This document shows, in pieces, positions 1 to 8,400 of a DNA stretch of 50,773 bases; positions within the stretch are counted from its first letter, which is position 1; each line of letters opens with the position of its first letter. Both the position numbers and the translations under genes were made by a program. The stretch is from contig SSGN01000120.1 of NCBI GenBank assembly GCA_008016945.1, positions 1 to 50,773 of the forward strand, given 5' to 3'. The notes beneath the pieces were generated by a model that was given only the letters and a program-made list of their open reading frames with translations, ran no database searches and had not been told where the DNA came from. This DNA comes from Flavobacteriales bacterium. GTDB lineage: Bacteria > Bacteroidota > Bacteroidia > Flavobacteriales > PHOS-HE28.

Positions 1-41
1 CTAAGAATGATCCTATAGACACCGCTACGCGATGATCATTA

Positions 42-232
42 GGGTGCCTCGAAGAACCTCGAACGGATGGCGCGCGCCGCTATCATTCGTCCAGACGAGG
101 CGCTCCGAAGAGAGGATACTGGATCGAAGTATCCGACTGAGGAGCAACAAAGTATGGGCGAATGAGAGCAAGCGATGACCGCTCTGCTACTTTCTCATGA
201 ACGCCGCCGGAACGAGGTTCTTCGAGGTACCC
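42..232. ncRNA. candidate structured RNA or long nested inverted-repeat element
   Basis: No gene is visible in 1-296. Bases 42-61 pair with 213-232 (19 of 20). The stem continues with 64-66/207-209 and 69-72/202-205. Inside it are 83-92/156-165 (10 pairs, one G-U), 102-106/141-145, and a perfect 7-bp hairpin 114-120/128-134. A side hairpin is 166-169/181-184. This ordered nesting suggests a folded RNA or a palindromic DNA element. Neither strand shows a clear U-run after the outer stem, so the coding strand is undecided. I do not recognise a known RNA family. Confidence 0.35.
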
Positions 233-260
233 ATTAGGCTGTGCCTGACAATAAATAGCC

Positions 261-288
261 TCGGGGTCCTTCGTTCAGGAGATCCCGA
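261..288 (-). terminator. hairpin downstream of the first gene, possible terminator
   Basis: Bases 261-268 pair with 281-288 (8 pairs, one G-U). The hairpin lies just past the stop codon of the minus-strand gene that ends at 297. On the minus strand it is followed by an A/T-rich but not U-run sequence, so terminator activity is uncertain. Confidence 0.25.
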
Positions 289-296
289 ACAAGCTC

Positions 297-872
297 TTAG
301 AACTTCGCCTCGCGCTTACGACGTGTGCGTTGACCGGTGGTCGCCTTGCCCGATGTTCTCCGTTGGCGCACGGCAAGCTCTCGCTCGTAGTGGACCATCA
401 ACCGTTGCGACCTGGCCTGGAAGCCCTTGGTGTAATCCACATCCCAACTCAAGTTCCGAACGCTCTGCTTGTATTCGGCACGGGCCACAGGCAGCATGTA
501 CAGTTCCAGATCGAAACCATCGATCCAGGTGAACATGGTCATTTGCAGATCCATGTCGTAGAACGGCACATCCGGAAAAAGCGGCACTTTGCGTGCATCA
601 ATGTTCACATGTTTGGTGACCAGGTCGGCGCGGTGGAACCAGATCTGGTAGTCGTATCCGCGCTCCAGATACAACTCGTACTTCCCGTTATTCCCCGTGA
701 TCACCGTCTCGCGGTCCACGCTGTCCTTCACCAAACGCACCTGCACCCCTTTGATCGCATCGCCACTGAAATGCTCCGTGACGATGCCATGCAAGTGGAT
801 ATGGAAGCCATGGGCGGCCATGGGAAAAAGGGCCCAGCCCAAGAGCGCTATCAGCCCACCCCAGCGGATCAT
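297..872 (-). CDS. secreted protein with carboxypeptidase-regulatory-like domain
   Basis: This is a 191-residue protein. The N-terminus is a signal peptide (hydrophobic residues 5-22). The next segment has the pattern G-x-V-T-E..G..I.GV.V.L, followed by a T-G-x-x-G-x-Y-x-L stretch. That is typical of CarboxypepD_reg (CNA-B-like) beta-sandwich domains common in Bacteroidota envelope proteins. The tail is strongly basic (last ~25 residues rich in K and R). The ATG at 872 follows a TAATTTCA box by four bases. The gene is divergent from the small membrane protein at 944. The exact role is unknown; a periplasmic or surface accessory protein is an inference from the domain and signal peptide. Confidence 0.75.
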   Translation of the reverse strand: MIRWGGLIALLGWALFPMAAHGFHIHLHGIVTEHFSGDAIKGVQVRLVKDSVDRETVITGNNGKYELYLERGYDYQIWFHRADLVTKHVNIDARKVPLFPDVPFYDMDLQMTMFTWIDGFDLELYMLPVARAEYKQSVRNLSWDVDYTKGFQARSQRLMVHYERELAVRQRRTSGKATTGQRTRRKREAKF

Positions 873-876
873 GGGG

Positions 877-884
877 TGAAATTA
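877..884 (-). promoter_or_regulatory. -7 promoter box TAATTTCA
   Basis: It resembles the Bacteroidota -7 element TAnnTTTG and ends four bases before the ATG at 872, predicting a leaderless transcript. Confidence 0.5.
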
Positions 885-918
885 GGGCGACGACCACCTG
901 GTGGACGGCCTCCTTGCG

Positions 919-926
919 CACTTTTG
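919..926 (+). promoter_or_regulatory. -7 promoter box CACTTTTG
   Basis: A TAnnTTTG-like box 17 bases before the ATG at 944. It shares the 71-bp divergent intergenic space with the box at 877-884. It makes a start upstream of 944 unlikely. Confidence 0.45.
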
Positions 927-943
927 CCCCAAACCCACTGTTG

Positions 944-1315
944 ATGATCAGGCTGCCCGGCATCCGCGTGAACGAGAACCTGCATATCGCCTTGTGGCTG
1001 GTGAAGGACCTGGCCTGGCTGATGGAGTACCGGATCACCGGTCTGATGATGGTGACTCCGACCATCCTGATGGCCTGCTTCATCGCTTGGCAGTGCCGTG
1101 CCGACCGCCGCGAGCTGATCCACGCCATCGCCGTTATCCTCTGGATCCTGGCGAACAGCACCTGGATGATCGGCGACTTCTTCTTCGATGAACGGGGGCA
1201 TGGTCTGGCCCGTGGGTTCTTCCTCAGTGGCCTTGCCCTGCTCGCGGTATACTACCTCGTGATCCTGCCGATGGCGATGCGTCGAAACCGTAACACCACG
1301 GTAACCAACGCTTGA
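944..1315 (+). CDS. small integral membrane protein of unknown function
   Basis: This is a 123-residue protein with three strong hydrophobic segments: about residues 29-46, 58-73 and 90-108. They are separated by short charged loops, and the C-terminus is arginine-rich. I do not recognise a family. ATG 944 is chosen because an upstream in-frame TTG at 914 would place the start before the promoter box CACTTTTG at 919-926. It is divergently transcribed from the CarboxypepD-like gene, with 71 bp between them. There is no evidence for a specific transport or enzymatic role. Confidence 0.65.
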   Translation: MIRLPGIRVNENLHIALWLVKDLAWLMEYRITGLMMVTPTILMACFIAWQCRADRRELIHAIAVILWILANSTWMIGDFFFDERGHGLARGFFLSGLALLAVYYLVILPMAMRRNRNTTVTNA

Positions 1316-1347
1316 CCTGGGCGTCATCCCCCAAGGTCCGGCGATCC

Positions 1348-1355
1348 TAATTTCG
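1348..1355 (+). promoter_or_regulatory. -7 promoter box TAATTTCG
   Basis: TAnnTTTG-like element ending five bases before the GTG start at 1361. It supports the GTG start and a leaderless message. Confidence 0.5.
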
Positions 1356-1360
1356 CGGCC

Positions 1361-2422
1361 GTGGTCTCCGAGCGGATCTCTCCCTTGCGCGTTCGTTCCC
1401 GACGGGTCGTGCGGATCACACTGGCGTGGATGGTCATGGCGTGCGTGGCTGCGGTGTTCGAGCATGCCACCTTGTTGATCAACGGTGCGGACAGCCAGCT
1501 CCTCGACCGCCTGGCGGAGCGCCTTCCCACGACACTGCTTGCCGGCCTGTTCGGAGGGGGCCTGTACGTCTTCACCTTGCGCGATCGCTGGAGGCGGTGG
1601 CCGTACTTCCGCGCTGTCGGCCAAATGGCACTGCTCCTGTTGGTGGTCGTGTTGGTCCTCGAGGGCGCACGTTGGGCCTTGGGCCCCACCACCGACGACA
1701 TCACGACACGGATCCTGTATTACCACTTCCTGAGCAACTACGGCTATTGGCTGCTGGTGATGGGCGGCACCATGTTGATGGTCCGCCTGAACGATCAATA
1801 CGGCGACGGCGGCATCAGCTACCTCTCGGGGTTCTACCACCGCCCCCGCCAGGAAGAGCGCATCTTCATGTTCCTGGATATGCGTTCGTCCACATCCATC
1901 GCGGAACGCCTTGGGCACACCCGCTACTTCGAGCTGCTCAACGAGCTATTCGCCGATATCACGGACCCTATCCTGTACTCCCGGGGCGAGATCTATCAAT
2001 ATGTGGGTGACGAGATCAGCGTGAGCTGGCCCCTTCGGCGAGGCATCGGCAAACAGCGATGCATCCGGTGTTTCCTGCACATCCGTGGCAAACTGAAAGC
2101 CAGGACCCCTCATTACCTCGCTCGGTATGGGCTGGTGCCCGTGTTCAAGGCCGGTTTCCATGCCGGGCCAGTGACCACTGGCGAAGTGGGCCTGGTGAAG
2201 AAGGAACGGATCTATAGCGGGGACGTGGTGAACACCGCCGCCCATATCCAGAACCTGTGCAACAAACACGGTGTGGACAACCTGATCTCCGGTGAGCTGG
2301 TGGCCTTGCTCGGTGCTCCAAGCATGGGTACGATGCGCCGGATCGGCAGCACGGAACTGAAGGGACGACGGCAGTCCATTGAGCTATGGACCATGGAGGC
2401 CGACGGTGCTGCGGCTCAGTAG
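1361..2422 (+). CDS. membrane-anchored class III adenylate/guanylate cyclase (cyclase A)
   Basis: This is a 353-residue protein predicted to make a cyclic nucleotide at the inner face of the cytoplasmic membrane. Four hydrophobic segments (about 18-35, 57-72, 87-101, 121-140) precede a class III catalytic domain (about 165-345). Visible motifs are the first metal-binding Asp in FLDMRSSTS (D173), the second in YVGDEISVSW (D217), and the nucleotide-site loop in GDVVNTAAH. N291 is the usual transition-state Asn, but the Arg normally four residues later is His (H295). That may lower or abolish activity. The start is GTG, five bases after a TAATTTCG box. It overlaps the end of the convergent gene at 2416 by 7 bp. 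A paralogue lies at 3519-4559. Whether the product is cAMP or cGMP cannot be read from the sequence. Confidence 0.85.
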   Translation: MVSERISPLRVRSRRVVRITLAWMVMACVAAVFEHATLLINGADSQLLDRLAERLPTTLLAGLFGGGLYVFTLRDRWRRWPYFRAVGQMALLLLVVVLVLEGARWALGPTTDDITTRILYYHFLSNYGYWLLVMGGTMLMVRLNDQYGDGGISYLSGFYHRPRQEERIFMFLDMRSSTSIAERLGHTRYFELLNELFADITDPILYSRGEIYQYVGDEISVSWPLRRGIGKQRCIRCFLHIRGKLKARTPHYLARYGLVPVFKAGFHAGPVTTGEVGLVKKERIYSGDVVNTAAHIQNLCNKHGVDNLISGELVALLGAPSMGTMRRIGSTELKGRRQSIELWTMEADGAAAQ

Positions 2423-3522
2423 CTGTAGCGATGGCCTTCGCACACCACCACCGTGCCACCTGCGGGGCTGTCGTGCACCACCGCATCGCCATTCACGGCG
2501 AACCGGGTGATGCCCGGTTCGCGCACCAGGTGTTTGCGCGTTCCATCCGTTCGAACCTCGTGAAGCTCGCGGTTCAGGTCGAGGTACACCACCCGATCCC
2601 CGGAGACCACCCATCGTTCGGGCACATGATCGGCCACCGCCACGGGGCCGTTCGCGCTCCAGAGCATGAGGCGCTCCTGCCATAGGTACAGAAGCACCCT
2701 ATCCTGCACCCAGTACTGGGTTGGCATGCCGTCGGTCAGCAGCACCGCTTCGGCACCACGCCAGGCCTTCAACCGCCATGTCCCATCCACGAATGCCAGC
2801 AGACCATCACCGGCCTGCGCGCTCACCGGTCTCATGCCCGAAAGGCGCACCGTAGCATCGTTCCACTGGCCCATGAAGGCCCCGTTCGCTTCATCCCAAT
2901 AGCCAACGATGTCGTTCCCGTTCACCGCGGACCCCACATCGGTGTGCGGGGCCAGCGTGCGTTCGGCGCCGTGGTGGAAGAACGAAGAACGGCGTTGCGA
3001 GTGATCGAAGAACGTGACGGTATTGGCCCCTTGGACCCATTGCGGCCCTGTGGTACCGGGTGCCACTGTGGCCAACGGGATACGTTGCCCGCGCCAGCTC
3101 GTGGCCAGTTCATGCGCCATGGTGTCCACGAAGACCACTAAGCTGTCCGACACCTGGAAACGGACCACACCGGTGGAAAGAACCACGGGTGTGGCCCCCC
3201 GAAGGGTCATCAAGGTATCGGCCACGCGCCATGCCACTTGATCACCACTGGCCTGCACCTCATCGGCATGTGTGGCGACCACGTTGGTGCCCGGTGCGTG
3301 GATGTCGTACACACAAAGTCGGCCTTGATGATCCACGAAGAAGACCCCGCTGCTCCGCGGGCACATCCGCTGCGGAGGTCGGGGATCCACCTCCACGAAC
3401 CGGCCATCGTGAAAGAGCATCAGGCGATCCAGCGAGCTGATGAACGGTACCGTGCACTGGCCCTGCCCCCAGCCCGGGATCAGCAGGCCGAGCAGCAGGG
3501 CGAAGGCAACGTGCTGGCTCAT
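2416..3522 (-). CDS. secreted beta-propeller-like protein, function unknown
   Basis: This is a 368-residue protein. An N-terminal signal peptide (about residues 1-20, ending GWGQGQ) precedes a series of short beta-rich repeats. They have the rhythm 'VxGDxVxYxD...G' (for example ASGDQVAW, VNGNDIVGYWD, VSGDRVVYLD), suggesting a beta-propeller. The start overlaps the stop of cyclase B by ATGA (3519-3522), so the two are probably translated together. Its 3' end overlaps convergent cyclase A by 7 bp. A sensory or partner role for the neighbouring cyclase is only an inference from the coupling; no enzyme motif is visible. Confidence 0.7.
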   Translation of the reverse strand: MSQHVAFALLLGLLIPGWGQGQCTVPFISSLDRLMLFHDGRFVEVDPRPPQRMCPRSSGVFFVDHQGRLCVYDIHAPGTNVVATHADEVQASGDQVAWRVADTLMTLRGATPVVLSTGVVRFQVSDSLVVFVDTMAHELATSWRGQRIPLATVAPGTTGPQWVQGANTVTFFDHSQRRSSFFHHGAERTLAPHTDVGSAVNGNDIVGYWDEANGAFMGQWNDATVRLSGMRPVSAQAGDGLLAFVDGTWRLKAWRGAEAVLLTDGMPTQYWVQDRVLLYLWQERLMLWSANGPVAVADHVPERWVVSGDRVVYLDLNRELHEVRTDGTRKHLVREPGITRFAVNGDAVVHDSPAGGTVVVCEGHRYSY

Positions 3523-4559
3523 GCGCTCTTCCGAGAACGGCCCACCTCGTGTACGCGTACCTCGCGCTTCCGGCCCTTCACCGGTGCCACCATCTCCGGA
3601 CCGATGCTGAAGCGCTCCTTGACGTTGGGGATCCGTTCAAGCAGCTCGCTGGAGATGAGCAGATCCACCTTCAGGTCCTTGGCCACACCCAACATGCGCG
3701 AAACGCTATTCATCACATCGCCGCTCAGTTCCACCGATCGTTTGGTGTGACCGATCTGGGCCGAGATCACCCTTCCTCCGTGCAACGCCGCACGGAAGCT
3801 GGGCACCACACCGAACTCCCCCTTCAGCGTTCCAGCATGTTGGGCGATCCGCTCTTCGATATCGAAGAAGAGGTCCAGGCAGTTCTCATCGTGTACGCCC
3901 ACCTTCATCGGCCAGGTGAAGATCACCTCATCCCCCACGTACTTGTGGATCTCGGCCTCGTTATGCAATACGGCATCGGTCATCAGCGAATACGTGGTGT
4001 TGATGAACCTGAAGTACCGCAGATCGCCCATGCGCTCGGCCAGACCCGTGGAACCTACCAGGTCCAGGGTAAGCACCACGCGCTCCTCGGCCACGGGGCG
4101 CTCGTAGCGGCCAAAGATGAAACCGACGAACATGCGGCGACCCATGAACTCCTCCACTTGCACCACCAGGATGGCGATCGAGGTGATCAAAGCGACACGG
4201 AGCATCAATTGGTACAGCTGCCGCATCAGGAAGATCTGCTGCATCTTGTCCGGCCGGTCGTATGCGAACCAGTTGAATCGTTCCCCGTTGAACTTGAACG
4301 CCAGCACGATCAGGGCGATGGTGAGCACGTTGACCAACAGCACCTTGCCCAGGAACTGGAGCGGTATGGCCAGCTGGCGGAAGCGCCGCCCCAGGAGGTA
4401 TTCTTCCAACACCCCGGTCCACAGCCCCAACAGCGCCCATGCACCCAGCTGCAGGTCGAGTGTACCACCGCTATAAAGGATGAAGGCCGAGGCCACCGCA
4501 ACGGTGACCAAGGTGTACTTGGCCAGCTTGCGCAACTTGTATCGAGTAACGGCGGTCAA
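3519..4559 (-). CDS. membrane-anchored class III adenylate/guanylate cyclase (cyclase B)
   Basis: This is a 346-residue paralogue of cyclase A. Hydrophobic segments lie at about 15-30, 39-54, 68-88 and 118-134. The cyclase domain follows, with LTLDLVGSTG (D166), KYVGDEVIFTW (D210) and SGDVMNSVSRM (N284, R288). All catalytic residues that can be judged are present, unlike in cyclase A. A TTG start at 4559 is used because a TATTTTCG box sits at 4568-4575. The stop overlaps the start of the downstream beta-propeller gene by 4 bp. The likely role is cyclic-nucleotide signalling from the cytoplasmic membrane. Nucleotide specificity is not assigned. Confidence 0.85.
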   Translation of the reverse strand: MTAVTRYKLRKLAKYTLVTVAVASAFILYSGGTLDLQLGAWALLGLWTGVLEEYLLGRRFRQLAIPLQFLGKVLLVNVLTIALIVLAFKFNGERFNWFAYDRPDKMQQIFLMRQLYQLMLRVALITSIAILVVQVEEFMGRRMFVGFIFGRYERPVAEERVVLTLDLVGSTGLAERMGDLRYFRFINTTYSLMTDAVLHNEAEIHKYVGDEVIFTWPMKVGVHDENCLDLFFDIEERIAQHAGTLKGEFGVVPSFRAALHGGRVISAQIGHTKRSVELSGDVMNSVSRMLGVAKDLKVDLLISSELLERIPNVKERFSIGPEMVAPVKGRKREVRVHEVGRSRKSA

Positions 4560-4567
4560 ACGGACCG

Positions 4568-4575
4568 CGAAAATA
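4568..4575 (-). promoter_or_regulatory. -7 promoter box TATTTTCG
   Basis: TAnnTTTG-like box eight bases before the TTG start of cyclase B. The 4560-4710 gap holds this and the divergent box at 4699-4706 and nothing else recognisable. Confidence 0.45.
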
Positions 4576-4698
4576 CACCGCTCGGACCAGGTGGTGCCGC
4601 GCCCGGCACACCTGGCGATCGGTCCTTGACAGCACGGTCACCGCATGGATGTGGAGGCCGATCGACCGGCGAAGCGCGCGACCCGCCATGGCCTTTCG

Positions 4699-4706
4699 CA
4701 CCTTTG
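4699..4706 (+). promoter_or_regulatory. -7 promoter box CACCTTTG
   Basis: The box ends four bases before the ATG at 4711. It decides the start of the spermidine-synthase-like gene in favour of 4711 rather than an upstream in-frame ATG at 4645. Confidence 0.5.
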
Positions 4707-4710
4707 CCTC

Positions 4711-5358
4711 ATGTGGCGACGAGCATTGAGCATCCTGTGGCCTCTGATGGAAGCACGTGCCACAGGTCGGCATGGCGAGCTCTCCGTGCGGTGGGAGGCG
4801 GGAAGCAAGGTGCTCAATTCACCGAACGGGAACCAGAGCTTCGGTGCGCTGCACCGGGTGTGGCAAGAGGTGTTCGCCCAATTGCGGCTGAAGGAGCGCC
4901 CCCCCCGACAGGTGCTGCTTCTTGGGCTGGGTGGTGGCAGTGTGCCGGCCATCCTGCGGGACGAGCTGGGTATCGCAGCCCCCATCACCGCCCTGGAACT
5001 GGACCCCACGATGGTGCATCTGGCCCGCACCCACTTCGACCTGGACCGACACCGCGACCTGCACGTTTTGGAAGGCGACGCCACCATTCAGCTCCATGCC
5101 TTGAAGGAACGGTTCCAGCTGGTGGTGGTGGACCTTTTCGCCGACCTGGACCTCGCCCGCGGGGTGGACTCCAAAGCGTTCCTGCGTGGCTTGCGCGAAC
5201 GCTGTGCCCCGGATGGCCTGGTGTGCTTCAATACCGTGGCCTATGACCCGATCAGCGAACGAAGATGCCAAGCCGTTCATGACCTGAGCCTTACGCTCTT
5301 CGATCGCGTGGACGAGATCAGGCTCGAAGAGTGGAACCGGGTGTTCATTCTATCGTGA
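4711..5358 (+). CDS. spermidine synthase-like SAM/dcSAM-binding protein
   Basis: This is a 215-residue Rossmann-fold protein. Motif I is VLLLGLGGGSVP, followed by the acidic ribose-binding motif ALELDP, then GDATIQL and the VVVDLFAD strand. These are characteristic of the spermidine synthase/SpeE-like branch of class I methyltransferases. It lacks the long N-terminal beta domain of full SpeE. It may therefore be one of the short 'fused-type' homologues whose substrate is unknown rather than a true aminopropyltransferase. ATG 4711 is set by the CACCTTTG box four bases upstream. It is divergent from cyclase B and followed 56 bp later by the giant adhesin gene, which has its own promoter. Confidence 0.75.
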   Translation: MWRRALSILWPLMEARATGRHGELSVRWEAGSKVLNSPNGNQSFGALHRVWQEVFAQLRLKERPPRQVLLLGLGGGSVPAILRDELGIAAPITALELDPTMVHLARTHFDLDRHRDLHVLEGDATIQLHALKERFQLVVVDLFADLDLARGVDSKAFLRGLRERCAPDGLVCFNTVAYDPISERRCQAVHDLSLTLFDRVDEIRLEEWNRVFILS

Positions 5359-5402
5359 GCAACGTTCTCCGCCAGGTGAATGTCCGAACATGATATTGGC
5401 CC

Positions 5403-5410
5403 GATCTTTG
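5403..5410 (+). promoter_or_regulatory. -7 promoter box GATCTTTG
   Basis: The box ends four bases before the GTG start at 5415, the same spacing as at several other genes here. Confidence 0.45.
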
Positions 5411-5414
5411 GGCC

Positions 5415-8400
5415 GTGTGGTTTCGCCCTCGAGTACAGTTGCGGAAGATCCGACCATACCTGCTGGCCCTCAGCTTCTTGCCATGGGCCGTTGGCGTGAT
5501 CGCCCAACCGTGCTCCATTGACCTGGGTGCGGACCAGACCATTTGCCAAGGGCAAACGGTGACACTGACCGCCCCGAGCGGTTTTCCGAACTACTTGTGG
5601 AGCACCGGGGCGACCACACCCTCGATCACCGTGGGTGCTGCAGGCACCTACTGGGGGGAACCCAGCTATCCGTCCGGCGAGCTGGTGACCAATGGGAACT
5701 TCAGCGGTGGCAACAACGGGTTCTCCACTCCATTCACGTACAACAGCAACATCACCACGGATGGCACCTATTGGATCGGCACCAATGCGGCCTCCCACCA
5801 CCCCCAGCTCTTGGGGACCGGCAATGGCGCATTCTTGATGGCCAACGCCGGCTGGATGCATGCGGGCTGGACACCCTGGTGCCAGACCATCGATGTTTGC
5901 CCCGGACAGACCTACACCTTGAGCGTTCGGCTGATGAGCCTGGCCTCCCAAGGGCCACCGCTGGTGGACTGGTCCGTGGATGGCGTGCAGCAAGGGCTGT
6001 GGATGCAGACCGGAGCACAGGCCACCTGGAACACCTTCGTCAACACCTGGACCAGCGGCCCCACCCAGACCAGTGCCACCATCTGCTTGGTGATCGCCAG
6101 TGGCCATGGTGTGGGCAACGACCTCGGCGTGGATGACATCAGCATCTCGGGCACCATACGCCTGCGAGACCAGGTGGATGTGATCGTAACACCGCTGCCT
6201 GCTTTCGACCTGGGGCCCAATGCCACCCTTTGCAATGGGCAGAACTTGGTGCTGGATGCTGCGGTACCCGGTGGCACCTACGTGTGGAACGATGGGTCGG
6301 TGGCCTCCGGCATGGTAGTGAGCGCCCCGGGCACGTATAGCGTTACCGTAACTGCCAACAACTGCTCGGCCACCGATGCGATCACGGTGAACTACAACCC
6401 ATTGCCCGTGGTGGACCTGGGGCCGGACCTGACCTTGTGCGATGGGGATACGCAGGTGCTCTCCGCCACCACGCCCGGGGCCACCTACACCTGGCTGGAT
6501 GGCACGCATACACCCACCTACACGGTTTCCGGACCCGGCACCTATGGGGTGCAGGTGACCGTGAACAACTGCTCCACATCGGACGCCGTGGATGTGACCT
6601 ATACCCCGAACCCCGTGGTGGACCTGGGACCCGACGTGGTGTCGTGCGTCGGCCAGACCGTGACCCTCGATGCCACCACCCCCGGCGCCACCTATACCTG
6701 GAGCGATGGCAGCAGCCTGCCGACGCTGGCGGTGACCAGCGATGCCGCCCCATCGGTGGTGGTGACCGTGAACGGATGCGACGGCACCGACACGGCACAG
6801 GTCACCTTCAACCCATTGCCCGTGGTGGACCTGGGACCGGACGTGATCGTATGCCCAGGCACCTCCGTGACCCTCGATGCCACCACCCCCGGTGCCTCCT
6901 ATGTCTGGTCCGATGGCTCCACCGGCCCCACCCTGGTGGCCACAGCACCCGGTACCTATACCGTGGATGTAACGGTGAACAACTGCACCACATCCGACTC
7001 CTTCACGCTAACCAACCACACGCTGCCCACGGTGGACCTGGGACCGGACCTGAGCATCTGCCAGGGCCAAGGGGTGACCCTGGGCACCACGGTGCCCGGC
7101 GCCTCCTACACCTGGAGCACTGGAGCCACCACCAATACCATCGGCGTATCAACCGCTGGGACCTATTGGGTGGACGTGACCTGGAACGGATGCGTGATCC
7201 GCGATGAGGTGGTGGTGAACGTGAACCCCTTGCCAGCCGTTGACCTGGGCGTGGATCGTTCCATCTGCCCCGGAGCCACCACCTTGCTCGATGCCACCGT
7301 AGCGGGGGCCACCTACGCCTGGAGCACAGGGGCGAACACTCCCACCATCGAGGTGGGCCCCGGCAGCTATACGGTGACCGTGACCACGGGCACATGTAGC
7401 CGTACCGATGCCATCACCATCGGCACGTGGCCCGTTGCTCCGCTGGACCTTGGCCCGGACCTGTCCCTTTGCCCAGGCGCCGCACACACCCTGGATGCCT
7501 CGTTGGCCGGAGCCAGCTTCCTCTGGAACGATGGGTCCACTGGCCCCACCATCACGGCCAGCACTTCAGGCACCTATTCCTTGGTGCGCACCGACGCCAA
7601 TGGCTGTACGCGAACCGATGCGATCACCGTGACCTTCGCCACGCCCACCCCCGTGGACCTGGGGGCCGACACCACGCTCTGCCAAGGGCAGGTCCTGGTG
7701 CTTGATGCCAGCGTGCCCGGTGCCACCTATGCCTGGAGCAACGGCGAAACCTCACCCTCCATCACCGTGAATGCTACGGGCAACTATTCGGTGGTGGTGA
7801 CCCAAGGCATGTGCACGGTAGGCGATGCGGTCGCCGTGCAAGTGGTGCCCAGCCCTGTGGTGGACCTGGGTGCCGATACCACCCTCTGCCCAGGCGAGAC
7901 GCTCGTTCTCGATGCCACCGGACCGGGCTTGTCCTACGCGTGGAGCACCGGTGCCTCCTCGCCCACCATCACGGTGTCGGCGGATGGAAGCTATTCCGTT
8001 ACGGTGACCAACGCAGCGAACTGCTCGGCGACCGATGTGGTGATGGTCGCCTATGCCACACCCAATGCGATGGACCTTGGTGCCGACCTGGTATTATGCC
8101 AAGGCGATGTCGCCACCCTGGACGCCACCTTGCCCGGTGCCTCCTACCTCTGGAACACCGGTGCCACCACGCCCATGATCGCGGTGAGCAACGCAGGGAC
8201 CTACGCCGTGCAAGTGACGCAAGGCAGCTGTAGTGTGCAGGATACCGTTGGTGTGGTGGTACACCCCATGCCCGTGGTGGACCTGGGCGGCGATCGAACG
8301 CTTTGTGCGGGGGGATCCATCCTCCTGGATGCCACTTGGCCCGGTGCCACCTACCTCTGGAGCACCGGAGCACAAACACCGGTGATCTCCGCCAACACCA

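Noticed and set aside
42..232. Retron or group II intron RNA
   Set aside because: Nested arms fit loosely, but no reverse transcriptase is in the window and no conserved retron or intron motif is visible. Kept only as an unclassified element.
3549..5246. 565-codon plus-strand ORF across cyclase B and the spermidine-synthase-like gene
   Set aside because: It runs antisense to one well-supported gene and out of frame with another.
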